Shown: positions 44,724-54,426 of the stretch, in pieces
Layout of the letters: every line of letters begins with the position of its first letter
Numbering within the stretch: the first letter of the stretch is position 1
Assembly (NCBI RefSeq): GCF_014905555.1
Contig: NZ_BNGS01000009.1
Span: 62,001 to 126,000 of the forward strand
Reading direction: 5' to 3'
DNA length: 64,000 nucleotides
Source of the DNA: Streptomyces sp. Y2F8-2
GTDB lineage: Bacteria > Actinomycetota > Actinomycetes > Streptomycetales > Streptomycetaceae
The notes under the pieces: generated by a model
Seen by the model: only the letters and a program-made list of their open reading frames with translations
Told to the model about the DNA's origin: nothing
The model's database searches: none
Program-made: the position numbers and the translations under genes

Positions 44724-46901
44724 GTGACGTGGCTGCGGGCCTTCGGGGAGGTCGTGCGATCCGGGCTCAAGATCGAGGAGACGCGGCTGGAGCCCCTGCT
44801 CGCGCTGCGCGCGGCCGCTGGGGTGGCGATCGTCGTCGGGCCGGCGCTGTGGCTGGTCTCCCCTGCGTATGCCGCGTCCGCCGCCCTCGGCGCCTACTCC
44901 GCGGGTGGGGCCACCTTCCAGCGCAGCTGGCGTCCACGCAAGGTGGTCGCGCTCGGCGCGGGCGCAGGTCTGGCGCTCAGCACCTTCGTGGGCTACCTGG
45001 CGGCGGGGCGATTCGTGACGTTCCTGCCGCTGCTGGCCGTATGGGCCTTTGCCGCGGGAATGGCGTGGGCCGTCGGATCGACTGCTGGGATCGTCGCAGC
45101 GACGACCGTGGGCAGCATGATGGTGACCATCACCTTGCCCACGAGCATCGGGCGAGCCCTGGAGCACGCCGGGATCATCGCACTCGGGGGCGTGACGCAG
45201 GCCGTGCTGATCTTGCTGTTCCCGATCCGGCGTTGGGGCGCGCATCGTGACGCGCTCGCCGACGCTCTGGCCGCAGTGGCGGACTACGCCCGCCGGTTGC
45301 GGCACGACCCGACCGCCCCGTTCGACCCGGAGCCGTTGATGACGGCCCGGGACGCGGCTGCCGTGACGCCGTCACAGGCCCGCACCCGTCCCCCCGTCCT
45401 GCACGGCCCCCGGGGACTCGCCGAGCGCATACGGCCGGTGGTCGCGGCGCTCGCCGACCCGGACGTGGGCGCCCCGGCGGAGGGACCCGGGCGGGACCGC
45501 GCGCGGGAGTTGCTCGACGCGGCCGCCGACGTCCTGGATGCGGCCGCTCGTTCGATCCGACGCGGCACTCCCGCCGAGGTGCGGCCCGGGAGCATGGACG
45601 TCCTGCGCGTCGACGAGGAGCACGAGGTGCTGGAGGGCCCCGCGCGGCAAGCCGCCGAGCGGCTCGTGGAACTGCTCGGCGAGGCGTTGGAGATCGCCGG
45701 GTGCGGCTGCGCGCCCGGGAGGACGCCCACGCCGCCCGGCCTCGCCGGCGCCCAGTTTTTGATGCGCCCGACCATGCTCCGGTTGGTCCCGGTCCTCGTC
45801 CGGACGGTCCGCCGTGAACTCCGCCGGGACTCGCCCATATTCCGGCACGCCGTCCGCCTGGCGGCGGTGGCCACGCTCGGCTATCTGATCGCCGCCCGGC
45901 TACCCCTGGGCCACGGCTACTGGGCACCCATCGCCTCGGTGATGGTGATGCGGCCGGACTTCCACCGGACGTACGCGCGTGCGGTGGCCCGTCTCGCCGG
46001 GACCCTGGCGGGGGTCGCGCTCGCCACCGGCATGGTGCGGGCCCTGGGCCCGGGCGCCCACGTGTCCGGCGCGCTGGCGGTGGTCTCGGCGGGCCTGTCG
46101 TACACGCTGATCCGGACCGGCTACGCCTACTCCCAGTGTTTCACTGCCGCGTACGTCGTCTTCCTGCTCGGCATGGGCGGCCAGGCATGGGAGCAGACGG
46201 TCCCCGAGCGGGTGGTCCTCACCCTGCTCGGCGGGGCCCTGGCGATGCTGGCGTACGTGGTGTTCCCCGCATGGGAGACGCCCAAGCTGCCGGGCCGACT
46301 TGCGGACTGGCTCGCTGCCAATGGCCGCTATGCGGCCGCGGTGCTCCGCAGCTACGCCGAACCGACCCGGGAGCATCACGCCGACATGCGCAGGGCACTG
46401 CTCGCAAGCAGGGAGGCACGTGCCGCCTGGCAGGAGGCATACGACCGCGCGAGGCAGGAACCGGTCCGCCCCAGGGGTCTGACATCGCGCGAGGCGCAGG
46501 AGGCGCAGGAGGCGCTCAAGCGGTTCGGCCGGGCGGCGATGCTCATGGAGAGCCATGTACCGCGGGCCGACAGCCGTTTCATCCCCGAGGCGGAGCGGTT
46601 CGCCGAGGCCCTCGAGGCGGACACCGAGCAGGCGGCAGTCGCCGTGCGCGAGCACCGGAACCCGGACTGGGGGCGCGTGGAGGAGGCGCTCCACGCGTGG
46701 GAGGGCGCCGCCGTCGGCAACGGGAGCCCGGTCGTGCGGCGCGAGGCGGAACTGCAAAAACAGGCCTTGGAGGACCTCGCGACAGCCGTGAGCCGCACCC
46801 CCCTGGAACGGGACGTCGGCTCTGCTCGCGAGGAGCAGCGGGTGCGGGCGGCCCTGGCTGCGGAAGGTAACGGATCAGGGCCCGCGCATCGGGGTGGGTG
46901 A
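44724..46901 (+). CDS. FUSC-family (aromatic acid exporter-like) membrane protein
   Basis: This 725-residue protein has two clusters of about five to six helices (residues 30-165 and 385-515) separated and followed by long soluble helical regions. This is the FUSC/YccS/AaeB layout. The second cluster has RLPLGHGYWAPIASVMVMRP, the most conserved FUSC block. Members export aromatic acids or polyamine-like compounds. The GTG start has only a weak GGCGGA upstream. A cysteine pair GCGCAPG stands in the middle. Confidence 0.85.
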   Translation: MTWLRAFGEVVRSGLKIEETRLEPLLALRAAAGVAIVVGPALWLVSPAYAASAALGAYSAGGATFQRSWRPRKVVALGAGAGLALSTFVGYLAAGRFVTFLPLLAVWAFAAGMAWAVGSTAGIVAATTVGSMMVTITLPTSIGRALEHAGIIALGGVTQAVLILLFPIRRWGAHRDALADALAAVADYARRLRHDPTAPFDPEPLMTARDAAAVTPSQARTRPPVLHGPRGLAERIRPVVAALADPDVGAPAEGPGRDRARELLDAAADVLDAAARSIRRGTPAEVRPGSMDVLRVDEEHEVLEGPARQAAERLVELLGEALEIAGCGCAPGRTPTPPGLAGAQFLMRPTMLRLVPVLVRTVRRELRRDSPIFRHAVRLAAVATLGYLIAARLPLGHGYWAPIASVMVMRPDFHRTYARAVARLAGTLAGVALATGMVRALGPGAHVSGALAVVSAGLSYTLIRTGYAYSQCFTAAYVVFLLGMGGQAWEQTVPERVVLTLLGGALAMLAYVVFPAWETPKLPGRLADWLAANGRYAAAVLRSYAEPTREHHADMRRALLASREARAAWQEAYDRARQEPVRPRGLTSREAQEAQEALKRFGRAAMLMESHVPRADSRFIPEAERFAEALEADTEQAAVAVREHRNPDWGRVEEALHAWEGAAVGNGSPVVRREAELQKQALEDLATAVSRTPLERDVGSAREEQRVRAALAAEGNGSGPAHRGG

Positions 46902-47335
46902 CGGCGCGGCGACAGAGAGCGCCGCACCTCCTGGAACGGAAAGAGTCTCCCGGCCGCGTCGAGACCGCGGCGTCAGCGGGCCGCACAGTGACAGTGGGCA
47001 GCTTCGCGGCGCGGTCCGAGCGACTGGATTTCGGCGATCTGCAGGTGCTTCGGCTTCGAACTCGATCGCCGCCTGCGCCCCTTCGCCGGCACGGTGCTCA
47101 GTATGGTCGCCCACCCCGGCGGCGCACTGGACTCGCTCACCCCGTCCCGCCCACAGGCAGCGTCATCCGTGCCGTCCGTCCTCGCCCTGGAATGACCGAG
47201 TTCAGCTTCCGCGATCCGAGACGGGGGATGATGTGCACGATGGGCGGCGCAGGACATGTCCGGTCAGCCGTCGGCAGGTGTTTCACGACTCACACCGACC
47301 CGTCGCCAACCCCCCTGACGGATGATCAGCCCGAA
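46902..47335. other. Intergenic region containing an SDR relic
   Basis: Apart from the fragment at 47046-47195, no gene is supported. No terminator-like hairpin is evident between the convergent FUSC and ALDH genes. Confidence 0.35.
47046..47195 (+). pseudogene. Relic of a short-chain dehydrogenase
   Basis: About 50 codons read CFGFELDRRLRPFAGTVLSM, followed by VAHPGGALDSLTPSRP, and end at TGA. This matches the segment after the YxxxK site in SDRs (NLLFGFELDRRLRAAG, VAHPGGA). No Rossmann N-terminus or catalytic Tyr-Lys remains, and an indel seems to separate FGD just upstream from this frame. Confidence 0.5.
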
Positions 47336-48760
47336 TCACCGGGTGCGGATCCAGACGGTCTTCTCCCGGGTCCACTGGTCGAAGGCGTTGGTCGATTTCT
47401 CCGCGCCTCCGAACCCGGACTGTTTCCAGCCGCCGAAGGGTGTGGTGATGTCGCCCTCGCTGTAGGAGTTGACGGAGACCACGCCGGCCTGGACGCCGCG
47501 TGCCAACCTGAGGGCGGTGTCGAGGTCGCGGGTCCATACCGAGGCGGCGAGTCCGTATTCGGTAGCGTTCGCCAGGTGGATCGCCTCGTCTTCGGAGGCG
47601 AAGGTCTGGACGGTGACGACGGGGCCGAACAGTTCCCTGGTGAGCACGTCGCTGCCTTCGGGCGCGTGGGTGATCACGGTGGGCGGGTAGTAGGCCCCAC
47701 GCTGCGGCAGGCCGTGCGGCAGCCCTCCGGTGTGAATGCGGGCTCCACCGGCCCGGGCGGCTTCCACCGCCGCCGCGACCCGGTCGAAGGCCGCCCGGTC
47801 GATCAGTGGCCCCACCTGAGTGCGAGGGTCCGCGGGATCACCGATGACCAGGCGCTTCGCGGCGATCGTGAACCGCTCCAGCACCTCGTGGGCGATGCTG
47901 TGGTGGACCAGGACGCGGGAACCGGCCGTGCAGTTCTGCCCCATCGTCAGGAATGCGGCCTCGATCATGTGGTCGATGAGCTCGTCGCCGTAGGCGAGCG
48001 CGTCGGACATCAGCACCTGGGGGCTCTTTCCGCCCATCTCCAGACAGACGCGTTTGAAGTTGCTGTCGGCCGCGTCCTTGAGGATGCGGCGCCCGGTTTC
48101 GGTGGAGCCGGTGAACGAGAGAGCGCCCACGACGGGGCTGCGGGCCAGGGCTGCGCCGGTGACGGAGCCGTGGCCGGTCAGGACCGTGAGGACCCCCTCG
48201 GGGAGGCCGGCCTCGGCGGCGAGTTCAGCCAGGTGCAGGGCCGAACGCGGGGTCGCCTCGGCGGGCTTGACCAGCAGGCAGTTGCCCGCGGCGAGGGCGG
48301 GACCGGCCTTCCACGCGGTCATGGCCAGCGGATAGTTCCAGGGCAGGATCGCCGCCACCACGCCGATCGGCTCCCGAGTCATCAGGCCCAGGCTGTCGTG
48401 TCCGGTTCCGGGTGCGATCCTGCCGAACACTTTGTCAGCCGCTTCGGCGAACCAGCGGATCGACTCGACGGCGCCGGGCACATCGCCGGTGAGGCACTCC
48501 GTGATCGGCTTTCCGGCGTCCTCGCTGTCCAGCCGGGCCAGAATCCCGGTGTCGCGTTCCATCAGGTCGGCGAGCCGCAGCAGCACCGCGGCGCGTTCCC
48601 GGACCGGCAGCTGCGACCACACGCCGGATGCGAGGACCTGCTCGGCCCGCTCGGCCGCCTTGGCGACGTCTTCCGCGCTCGTGGCGGGCACAGTGGTGAT
48701 CAGCTCCCCGGTGGCCGGGTTGACGACCTTCAGCGTGGCGGGGCTCTCGGCTGCGGTCAT
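47336..48760 (-). CDS. NAD-dependent aldehyde dehydrogenase
   Basis: This 474-residue ALDH has AAILPWNYPLAMTAWKAGPA, the catalytic Glu in KRVCLEMGGKSPQV, the catalytic Cys in MGQNCTAGSRVLVH, and GGWKQSGFGGAEK near the end. It oxidises an aldehyde to acid with NAD. Its ATG overlaps the upstream SDR stop by four bases (ATGA) and follows GGAGGAG. It is the last gene of the FMO-SDR-ALDH operon and takes the aldehyde formed upstream. Confidence 0.94.
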   Translation of the reverse strand: MTAAESPATLKVVNPATGELITTVPATSAEDVAKAAERAEQVLASGVWSQLPVRERAAVLLRLADLMERDTGILARLDSEDAGKPITECLTGDVPGAVESIRWFAEAADKVFGRIAPGTGHDSLGLMTREPIGVVAAILPWNYPLAMTAWKAGPALAAGNCLLVKPAEATPRSALHLAELAAEAGLPEGVLTVLTGHGSVTGAALARSPVVGALSFTGSTETGRRILKDAADSNFKRVCLEMGGKSPQVLMSDALAYGDELIDHMIEAAFLTMGQNCTAGSRVLVHHSIAHEVLERFTIAAKRLVIGDPADPRTQVGPLIDRAAFDRVAAAVEAARAGGARIHTGGLPHGLPQRGAYYPPTVITHAPEGSDVLTRELFGPVVTVQTFASEDEAIHLANATEYGLAASVWTRDLDTALRLARGVQAGVVSVNSYSEGDITTPFGGWKQSGFGGAEKSTNAFDQWTREKTVWIRTR

Positions 48761-49635
48761 TTCTCCTCCACCAGTTCCCAGCGTCCGTCGACCCGCCGGG
48801 CCAGTCCCCGGCGGCGCAGATCCTCGAGATAGCGGGCCATGCCGCGCTCCCCCCTCTGCCGGAACAACGGGAACACCTTCGGCAACAGGTTCGGCGCCAG
48901 CATCGCGAGCCGGACCAGACGGGACTCTCCGGTCCGGGGGTATGCCTCCAGACGGGGCTTGTCGAGCAGGGCCACCACGGCCGCCACGACGTCGGCGGGC
49001 TGCTGTGGCGGGTCCTGGAACTGCATGGAGTTCCCGCCGTCCACGGCTTCCTGGCGCAACATGCGGGTGTCGGTCGCCGACGGCAGCACCGATCCGGCCA
49101 GGATGCCCTTGCTCCTCAGGTCGAGCCCGATGGCGAGCATCGCCCCGCGCAGCCCGAACTTCGAGGCCGTGTAGATCGGAGTCTCGCCCAGCGGGAAGAT
49201 CCCGCCGAGGGAGACGGTGGTGACCACGCGGGCGTCCAGGGACGCCCGCAGCAGCGGGATCGCGATCCTGGTGGCGACCAGTGGCGAGATCAGGTTGAGG
49301 GTGATCTCCTTCTCGATGCTCTCGACGCTGCGCACGTCGAAGCGTTCGGCGCTGGTCATTCCGACGTTGTTGACGAGCACGTCGAGGCGGCCGTACGCGT
49401 GGGCGACCTGATCGAAGAGGTGCTCCACCTGTGCCCGGTCCACCAGGTCGCAGCCGATGGCTGTGTGTCCGGCGCCGGGAAGCTCGGCGGCGACCTGCTT
49501 GGCACGGGCACCGTCGATGTCGACGACCACGCAGCGGGCGCCCCCGGCGGCGAAGCGACGGCACATCGCGCTGCCGATCCCACCGGCGCCGCCGGTCACC
49601 AGCATGACCTTGTCATGGAAGTCGAAGCCGCTCAT
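48757..49635 (-). CDS. Short-chain dehydrogenase/reductase (SDR)
   Basis: The 292-residue classical SDR has TGGAGGIG near residue 14, NNVGMTSAERF, and the catalytic set with Ser in VVTTVSLGGIF and YTASK (YxxxK) near residue 158. The C-terminal 60 residues (SRLVRLAMLAPNLLPKVFPL, FRQRGERGMARYLED) extend past the usual fold, as in mycobacterial SadH-like enzymes. It interconverts alcohol and ketone/aldehyde. Four-base overlaps on both sides tie it to the FMO and ALDH genes. Confidence 0.93.
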   Translation of the reverse strand: MSGFDFHDKVMLVTGGAGGIGSAMCRRFAAGGARCVVVDIDGARAKQVAAELPGAGHTAIGCDLVDRAQVEHLFDQVAHAYGRLDVLVNNVGMTSAERFDVRSVESIEKEITLNLISPLVATRIAIPLLRASLDARVVTTVSLGGIFPLGETPIYTASKFGLRGAMLAIGLDLRSKGILAGSVLPSATDTRMLRQEAVDGGNSMQFQDPPQQPADVVAAVVALLDKPRLEAYPRTGESRLVRLAMLAPNLLPKVFPLFRQRGERGMARYLEDLRRRGLARRVDGRWELVEEK

Positions 49636-50978
49636 GACACCGTCTCCACGTCCCGCAGGGACCGCACGCGCGGCGGTCGGCCTTCGGTGCGCCAGCCCAT
49701 CTCGGCCGCGATCCTGACGAGGTGCTTCACGAGGGCCCCGCTGTCGACGTAGCCGGTGTGCCGGGGCGAGTCGACGAACTTGATGCCGCCGGACAGGTCC
49801 GGGCGGTCGGTACGGATCATGCCCCCGAATCGCTCCGCGTTCGGCAGCCGGTGCCGTGCGTCGTGGATGTGCCCGGCGATCAGCTGGGCCTGGGTGTCGA
49901 AGAGCCGGTACGCGCCGGAGTTGGTCTCGACGAAGCCGACTCCGAACAGGCCCTGGTGCTCGCGGGAGAACGACGACAGGTACAGGTCGGGGTGCTGCTC
50001 GTCGCCGAAGTACTTCTGCGCGACCGGCACCTTGTGGACGTAACCGGTGGCCAGCAGGATCAGGTCGAAGTCGTCGCGGGTGCCGTCCGTGAAGTGGACC
50101 GTCCTGCCCTCGGTGCGGGCGATCCCCGGCTTGGCGGTGATGTCTCCGTGCTGGAGGTGGTGGAGCAGCATCGAGTTGATCGTGGGGTGGGTCTCGAACA
50201 GCTTGTGGTCCGGCTTCTGCAGGCCCAGGCGCGTCGGGTCGCCGTTGAGGATCCTCAGGAGGGTGCCGAAGACCCGCTGCGCCAGCCACATCGGCAGGTG
50301 CGGCCCGTCATTGGCGATGGTGTCCACCGGCCGGCCGAAGAGGTGCTTGGGGATGAACCAGTAGCCGCGGCGCATGCTGATCACCGCGTGGTCGGCGCTG
50401 CGGGCCGCGTCGCAGGCGATGTCGCAGCCGGAGTTCCCCGCTCCCACGACCAGGACCCGCTTGCCGCGCAGTTCCTCGGCGCTGCGGTAGCCGATCGTGT
50501 GGCGGACCTCGCCGGTGAAGTTCCCCGGCAGCTCCGGGATGTTGGGGTGCCACTGGGAACCCGTGCACACCACGACCTGGCTGTGCACGGTTCGCTCTCC
50601 GTCGGTCCGGGTGACCGCCCAGGTGCCGTCGGCGTTCTTCTCGACGCTTTCGACCTCGACACCGAACTGGATGCGCTCCGTCAGCTCGTAGGCGTCGGCG
50701 AAGGATTTCAGGTACGAGAGGATCTGCCGGTGCGGGGGATAGTCTGCGAATTCGTCGGGCATGGGAAATCCTCCGAAGCCCGAGAGAGTCTTGCTGGAAA
50801 TGAAATGGGCCGACTCGTACATCGGGCTGCCAGGGTTGTCGATGTCCCAGATGCCTCCGGGCCCAGTGTGCCGCTCGAGATGCGTGTACGGCAGGTCCCG
50901 CTCCATCAGGGCTCTGGCGACCGCCAGCCCGGCAGGACCCGCTCCGATCACGCACGTGTCGTACTGAACATTTCCCAT
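49632..50978 (-). CDS. Flavin-containing monooxygenase (FMO / Baeyer-Villiger type)
   Basis: The 448-residue enzyme has FAD motif CVIGAGPAGLAVARAL at the N-terminus and the FMO fingerprint FTGEVRHTIGY (FxGxxxHxxxY) near residue 157. The NADPH motif is VVGAGNSGCDIACDAA, followed by the ATGY block (LILLATGYVHKVP). It inserts oxygen into a ketone or heteroatom. The frame begins at 51050, but the ATG at 50978 has AAGGA ten bases upstream and leads directly into the FAD fold. It is the first gene of the FMO-SDR-ALDH operon. Confidence 0.93.
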   Translation of the reverse strand: MGNVQYDTCVIGAGPAGLAVARALMERDLPYTHLERHTGPGGIWDIDNPGSPMYESAHFISSKTLSGFGGFPMPDEFADYPPHRQILSYLKSFADAYELTERIQFGVEVESVEKNADGTWAVTRTDGERTVHSQVVVCTGSQWHPNIPELPGNFTGEVRHTIGYRSAEELRGKRVLVVGAGNSGCDIACDAARSADHAVISMRRGYWFIPKHLFGRPVDTIANDGPHLPMWLAQRVFGTLLRILNGDPTRLGLQKPDHKLFETHPTINSMLLHHLQHGDITAKPGIARTEGRTVHFTDGTRDDFDLILLATGYVHKVPVAQKYFGDEQHPDLYLSSFSREHQGLFGVGFVETNSGAYRLFDTQAQLIAGHIHDARHRLPNAERFGGMIRTDRPDLSGGIKFVDSPRHTGYVDSGALVKHLVRIAAEMGWRTEGRPPRVRSLRDVETVS

Positions 50979-51217
50979 GAACCAGATCCTTCTTTCCAGC
51001 CGTTCACCGCCCCATTCCTGAAGGGCTGAAGGGAACTTATTCATCTGCAATGCAACGGAAAACGGTCCGTGCGGTCAGAGAGGGGGCTCGGGCGGCCAGA
51101 TGCTCGCCGCCCACGCACCGACCACGCTGCCTGCGAGGCGTCCGGCTCCGGCTGCGGTGCGCGGGCGCGGGCGCGGTTTCGCGGGCTCGGCAGAACCCGG
51201 CAACGGCTGCGCGCGGC

Positions 51218-52420
51218 CTACGCCGTGAACCGGTGGTTGAAGGATCGTGCGGTCGCCAGGATCGCGAGGACCAGTGCGGCGGGGATCGCGTAGGCGAGTC
51301 GGAAGTGGCCGGTGGACCCGAGGACTCCGCTGGCTGCCCCGCCGGCGAGCACACCTGTGTAGTTGAAGACGTTCATACGGGCCAGGACCGCTTCGGCCGC
51401 CCCCGGTCGCAGACGTCCGGCGGACGCGAGGCACAGGGGGACGAGTGCGGAGACCCCCAGCCCGGTGCACGCGGCGGCCAGGACCGCGTACGGCCAGGCG
51501 GGGGCGGCTGCCAATCCCGCCAGCGCCGTGGCGGTGAGCAGAGTGGCGGCACGGACCACGGCCACGGGGCCGATCGTGCGTACGAGGTGGTCGGCGCAGG
51601 CCCGCCCGGTGACGGTGCCGATCTGATAGGCCGCGTAGGCCAGGGGGGCGATGGACAAGGCGGTGTCCAGTGTCTGGTGGAGATAGAGGGTCGACCACGA
51701 CGAGACCGTGGAGTCGATGACATAAGCGACCAGGAGGACAAGGCCGAACGGGGCGAGTCTCACCCACAGTCCGCGACCGAGCACGACGGACTCCTCGTGG
51801 TCGGACACGGCGAACGTCGAGTCGGTGGGAAGCGCGTGAGAGCGGACGCTCAGGGCGAGGGCCAGGACGAGGCCGGCCTGTGCCGTCAGGGTGTACTCGG
51901 CGGACCAGCCGAGGTGAGCCGTGCCCGCCGTGAGGAGAGCGGCCGCGACGCCTGCTGCGCTCCAGGCGGCGTAGAAGGAGGCGAAGATGCTCCGGCCGTA
52001 GTGGCGTTCGACGGCCGCGGCCCGGGTGTTCGCCGACACGTCGATGCACCCGAGCGCCATGCCGAACAGCCCGTAGGCCACCGCGGCCAAGGCCCGGTCG
52101 GGAGCCCAGCCGATCAGCAGCAGAGCCGCGGCGGTCGCCACGACGGCGGCCCGCATGGCGGCGACCAGCCCCAGACGTCGGATCACGGCCAGTCCGGCGA
52201 AGCTGCCGACGCCCGCGCTCAGCGCGACGGCCACGACGAGCACGGTCATCGTCAGCGGAGAGAGCGCGAGACGCTCCTTGACAGCGGGCACCGTAGTGGA
52301 CACCGCGGCCACCGATGCTCCCTGGGCGGCGAACACCGTCGCCACGACCCGTCGGGCCGCCGCAAGCGGGCTCCGGCGCACAGATCGTCGCCGAGCCGGC
52401 GTCTGAAGAGGTGCAGTCAT
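51218..52420 (-). CDS. MFS transporter
   Basis: This 400-residue protein has 12 hydrophobic segments, an N-terminal basic tail (ARRRSVRRSPLAAARRVVAT) and YGLFGMALGCIDVSANTRAA in helix 4-5, a sugar/drug MFS pattern. It lies upstream of the FMO operon with a 239-base gap and is divergent from the AraC regulator. It might move the operon's substrate or product; the direction is unknown. The gap 50979-51217 holds no further gene. Confidence 0.88.
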   Translation of the reverse strand: MTAPLQTPARRRSVRRSPLAAARRVVATVFAAQGASVAAVSTTVPAVKERLALSPLTMTVLVVAVALSAGVGSFAGLAVIRRLGLVAAMRAAVVATAAALLLIGWAPDRALAAVAYGLFGMALGCIDVSANTRAAAVERHYGRSIFASFYAAWSAAGVAAALLTAGTAHLGWSAEYTLTAQAGLVLALALSVRSHALPTDSTFAVSDHEESVVLGRGLWVRLAPFGLVLLVAYVIDSTVSSWSTLYLHQTLDTALSIAPLAYAAYQIGTVTGRACADHLVRTIGPVAVVRAATLLTATALAGLAAAPAWPYAVLAAACTGLGVSALVPLCLASAGRLRPGAAEAVLARMNVFNYTGVLAGGAASGVLGSTGHFRLAYAIPAALVLAILATARSFNHRFTA

Positions 52421-52629
52421 GATGAGCCTTCGTTTCTTGGGCCCTCACGCCGGTATCCCGTGCGCCACGGACGGCTGGGCGGGCGGGTTTCCGCACAAGG
52501 TAGGGAGGGCGAAAAGGCCCGGTGCAGCGCGCCAGAGGCCGAAACAGGGGCTTCGGCGGCCACGCCCGCGACAGGCGAGGCCCGGCTGCTTACAGTGAAG
52601 CGAGAAACGCCCTGGTGAGAGGGAACGCG

Positions 52630-53718
52630 ATGCCCGATGCTCCCGCCCCGGTCACTTCTCCTGGAACGAGCCGCAGCACCTCGGCCACCATCGCGCCGAA
52701 CATCCTCCGTTACCTCGCCCGGGTCGCCGGCGAGTCCGGCGTCGACCTGCAGCCGCTGCTGACCCGGGTCGGGCTGGACCCGACGGTGATGGGCTCCGCC
52801 GCCCTGCGGGTCTCCTACCGGCAGGGCAGCGACGTCATCCGCCAGGCGGTGGAGCGGACCGGGGACGAGCACCTGGGGCTGCGCGTGGGCGCGGCGCAGC
52901 ACCTGACCGCGTGGGGGCTGATCGGCTTGGCCATGATGGCTGCCGACACTCTCCAGGACGCCATCGAGGCCGGCGTGCGCTATCAGAACCTATCCGGGGC
53001 GATGACGGTGTGGTCGGCCCGCTGGGAGGACGCCGGCTACGTGTTGCGCGCCGATCTGCCGGACCCCGCACTGGATCCGACCGTCGCCGTCTTCCTGATC
53101 GAGGAGGCGTACTCCAGCGTCGTCACCCTCACCCGCCTGAGCGTCGGCGCCGCATTCGCCCCCCAGGCGGTCGAGTTCGCCTTCCCCGCCCCGCGCGACA
53201 CGCGCCCGTTCGACGAACTGTTCCGCTGCCCACTGCGCTTCGACGCTGCAGGCAACCGCATGGTGATCCCCGCTCGGTGGGCCCGTGCGACCATGCCGGG
53301 GCGGGACCCCATCACCTGCGCGTCGGTGCTCGACGTGCTGGAGGAACAGATGGCGTCACGGCGCGACCAGCAGGACCTGCTCGAGGTGCTGGAAATCTCC
53401 ATCGCGCAGAGCCTTCCCGCCGTCCCCTCTTTCCTCGAGCAGGCCCGCAGGCACGCGTCCAGCGAACGCACTCTGCGCCGTCGCCTGGCCGAGTGCGGCA
53501 CCACCTACGAGGCGATCGTCGACGGGGTGCGCCGCGAGCAGGTCGAACAGCTGTTGCGACGATCGGAACTGACGCTCCGTGACATCACACGCCAGGCCGG
53601 CTTCGCCGACGTCAGTGCACTGCGGCGGGCGGTGCGCCGGTGGCACGGAGTGACCCCGCTCGAGTTGCGCACCGCACTGCTGGAGCGGGAGGTGCCCACC
53701 GGCCGACGCCACACGTGA
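52630..53718 (+). CDS. AraC-family regulator with arabinose-binding-like N-domain (OruR/VirS type)
   Basis: The 362-residue protein has the Arabinose_bd-type effector domain (about residues 20-200, with DEHLGLRVGAAQHLTAWGLI). The C-terminal AraC double helix-turn-helix has HASSERTLRRRLAECGTTYE and ITRQAGFADVSALRRAVRRW, with HGVTPLELR at the end. This is the same subtype as VirS of mycobacteria. GAGAGGG precedes the ATG. It is divergent from the MFS gene and close to the FMO-SDR-ALDH operon, its probable targets. Confidence 0.92.
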   Translation: MPDAPAPVTSPGTSRSTSATIAPNILRYLARVAGESGVDLQPLLTRVGLDPTVMGSAALRVSYRQGSDVIRQAVERTGDEHLGLRVGAAQHLTAWGLIGLAMMAADTLQDAIEAGVRYQNLSGAMTVWSARWEDAGYVLRADLPDPALDPTVAVFLIEEAYSSVVTLTRLSVGAAFAPQAVEFAFPAPRDTRPFDELFRCPLRFDAAGNRMVIPARWARATMPGRDPITCASVLDVLEEQMASRRDQQDLLEVLEISIAQSLPAVPSFLEQARRHASSERTLRRRLAECGTTYEAIVDGVRREQVEQLLRRSELTLRDITRQAGFADVSALRRAVRRWHGVTPLELRTALLEREVPTGRRHT

Positions 53719-53913
53719 CGCCGTCGCCGAACGCCGACCGGCAGCGGAGACCTGCCCGGAGGCCGTACGGTCTTCGAAAGCCACCGCTCCCACCCGGCGC
53801 GCCCGCGTCGAACGGCTCGCCGAAGCACTCGCCGCTCTGGCCGCCACAGCATCGCCGAGAACTTCGACGTGTTCGAGTTCGAACCGTTAGACCGCCCTGG
53901 GCCACGGCCCTGC

Positions 53914-54426
53914 TCACCCCTGGCGAAGGCCCTCGGCCAGGGCGGAGCGGTAGTACTCCAGCCGGTCCGCGTCCTCGTCGACGAACTCGAGAATGTCGAA
54001 CACAGCCTCGACGTCTCCGGACACGGCCTCCGCATACAGCACCAGGATGCCCTCACGCACCGCGGCTACGCACTCCTCCTCCAGATCGGGGCGACCGGCC
54101 TCGACCTCGCTTCGATGCGACTCCCCTGTCACGAGGAACTCCAGCATCCCCAGGAAGTGGCCCCTGACGGAGTCGTGCAGATCCTCCCCCAGCGCCGTGA
54201 GCATCACCGGCACGGCATGCGGGGCCACCTCGAAGAGCATGCTCTGCACCTCGAGGTGGTTCTCCAGCGTGTGCCCGATGGTCTCCTGCCTGCTGCGGGC
54301 TTCCAGGAGCCTGCTGAACGACTCCGCCAGATGCGCACCCGACTGCCCGCAGCCGCAGCGCAGTGCGGACCAGTCGTGGCGTCGCAGTTCCAGGATCGAT
54401 GCCCTCATCACTGCCCAATCATCCAT
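53914..54426 (-). CDS. Putative immunity protein for the Rhs deaminase toxin
   Basis: This 170-residue, acidic, all-helical-looking protein (SFSRLLEARSRQETIGHTLE, EDLHDSVRGHFLGMLEFLVT, and DVEAVFDILEFVDEDADRLE) has no signal or membrane helix. I do not recognise the family; the helical repeats are HEAT-like. Its ATG at 54426 lies inside the toxin gene, 19 bases before its stop, with AAGGG five bases upstream. An ATG at 54408 would overlap by one base. Position directly after a toxin tail, translational overlap and acidity are the classic marks of an immunity partner. Confidence 0.7.
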   Translation of the reverse strand: MDDWAVMRASILELRRHDWSALRCGCGQSGAHLAESFSRLLEARSRQETIGHTLENHLEVQSMLFEVAPHAVPVMLTALGEDLHDSVRGHFLGMLEFLVTGESHRSEVEAGRPDLEEECVAAVREGILVLYAEAVSGDVEAVFDILEFVDEDADRLEYYRSALAEGLRQG

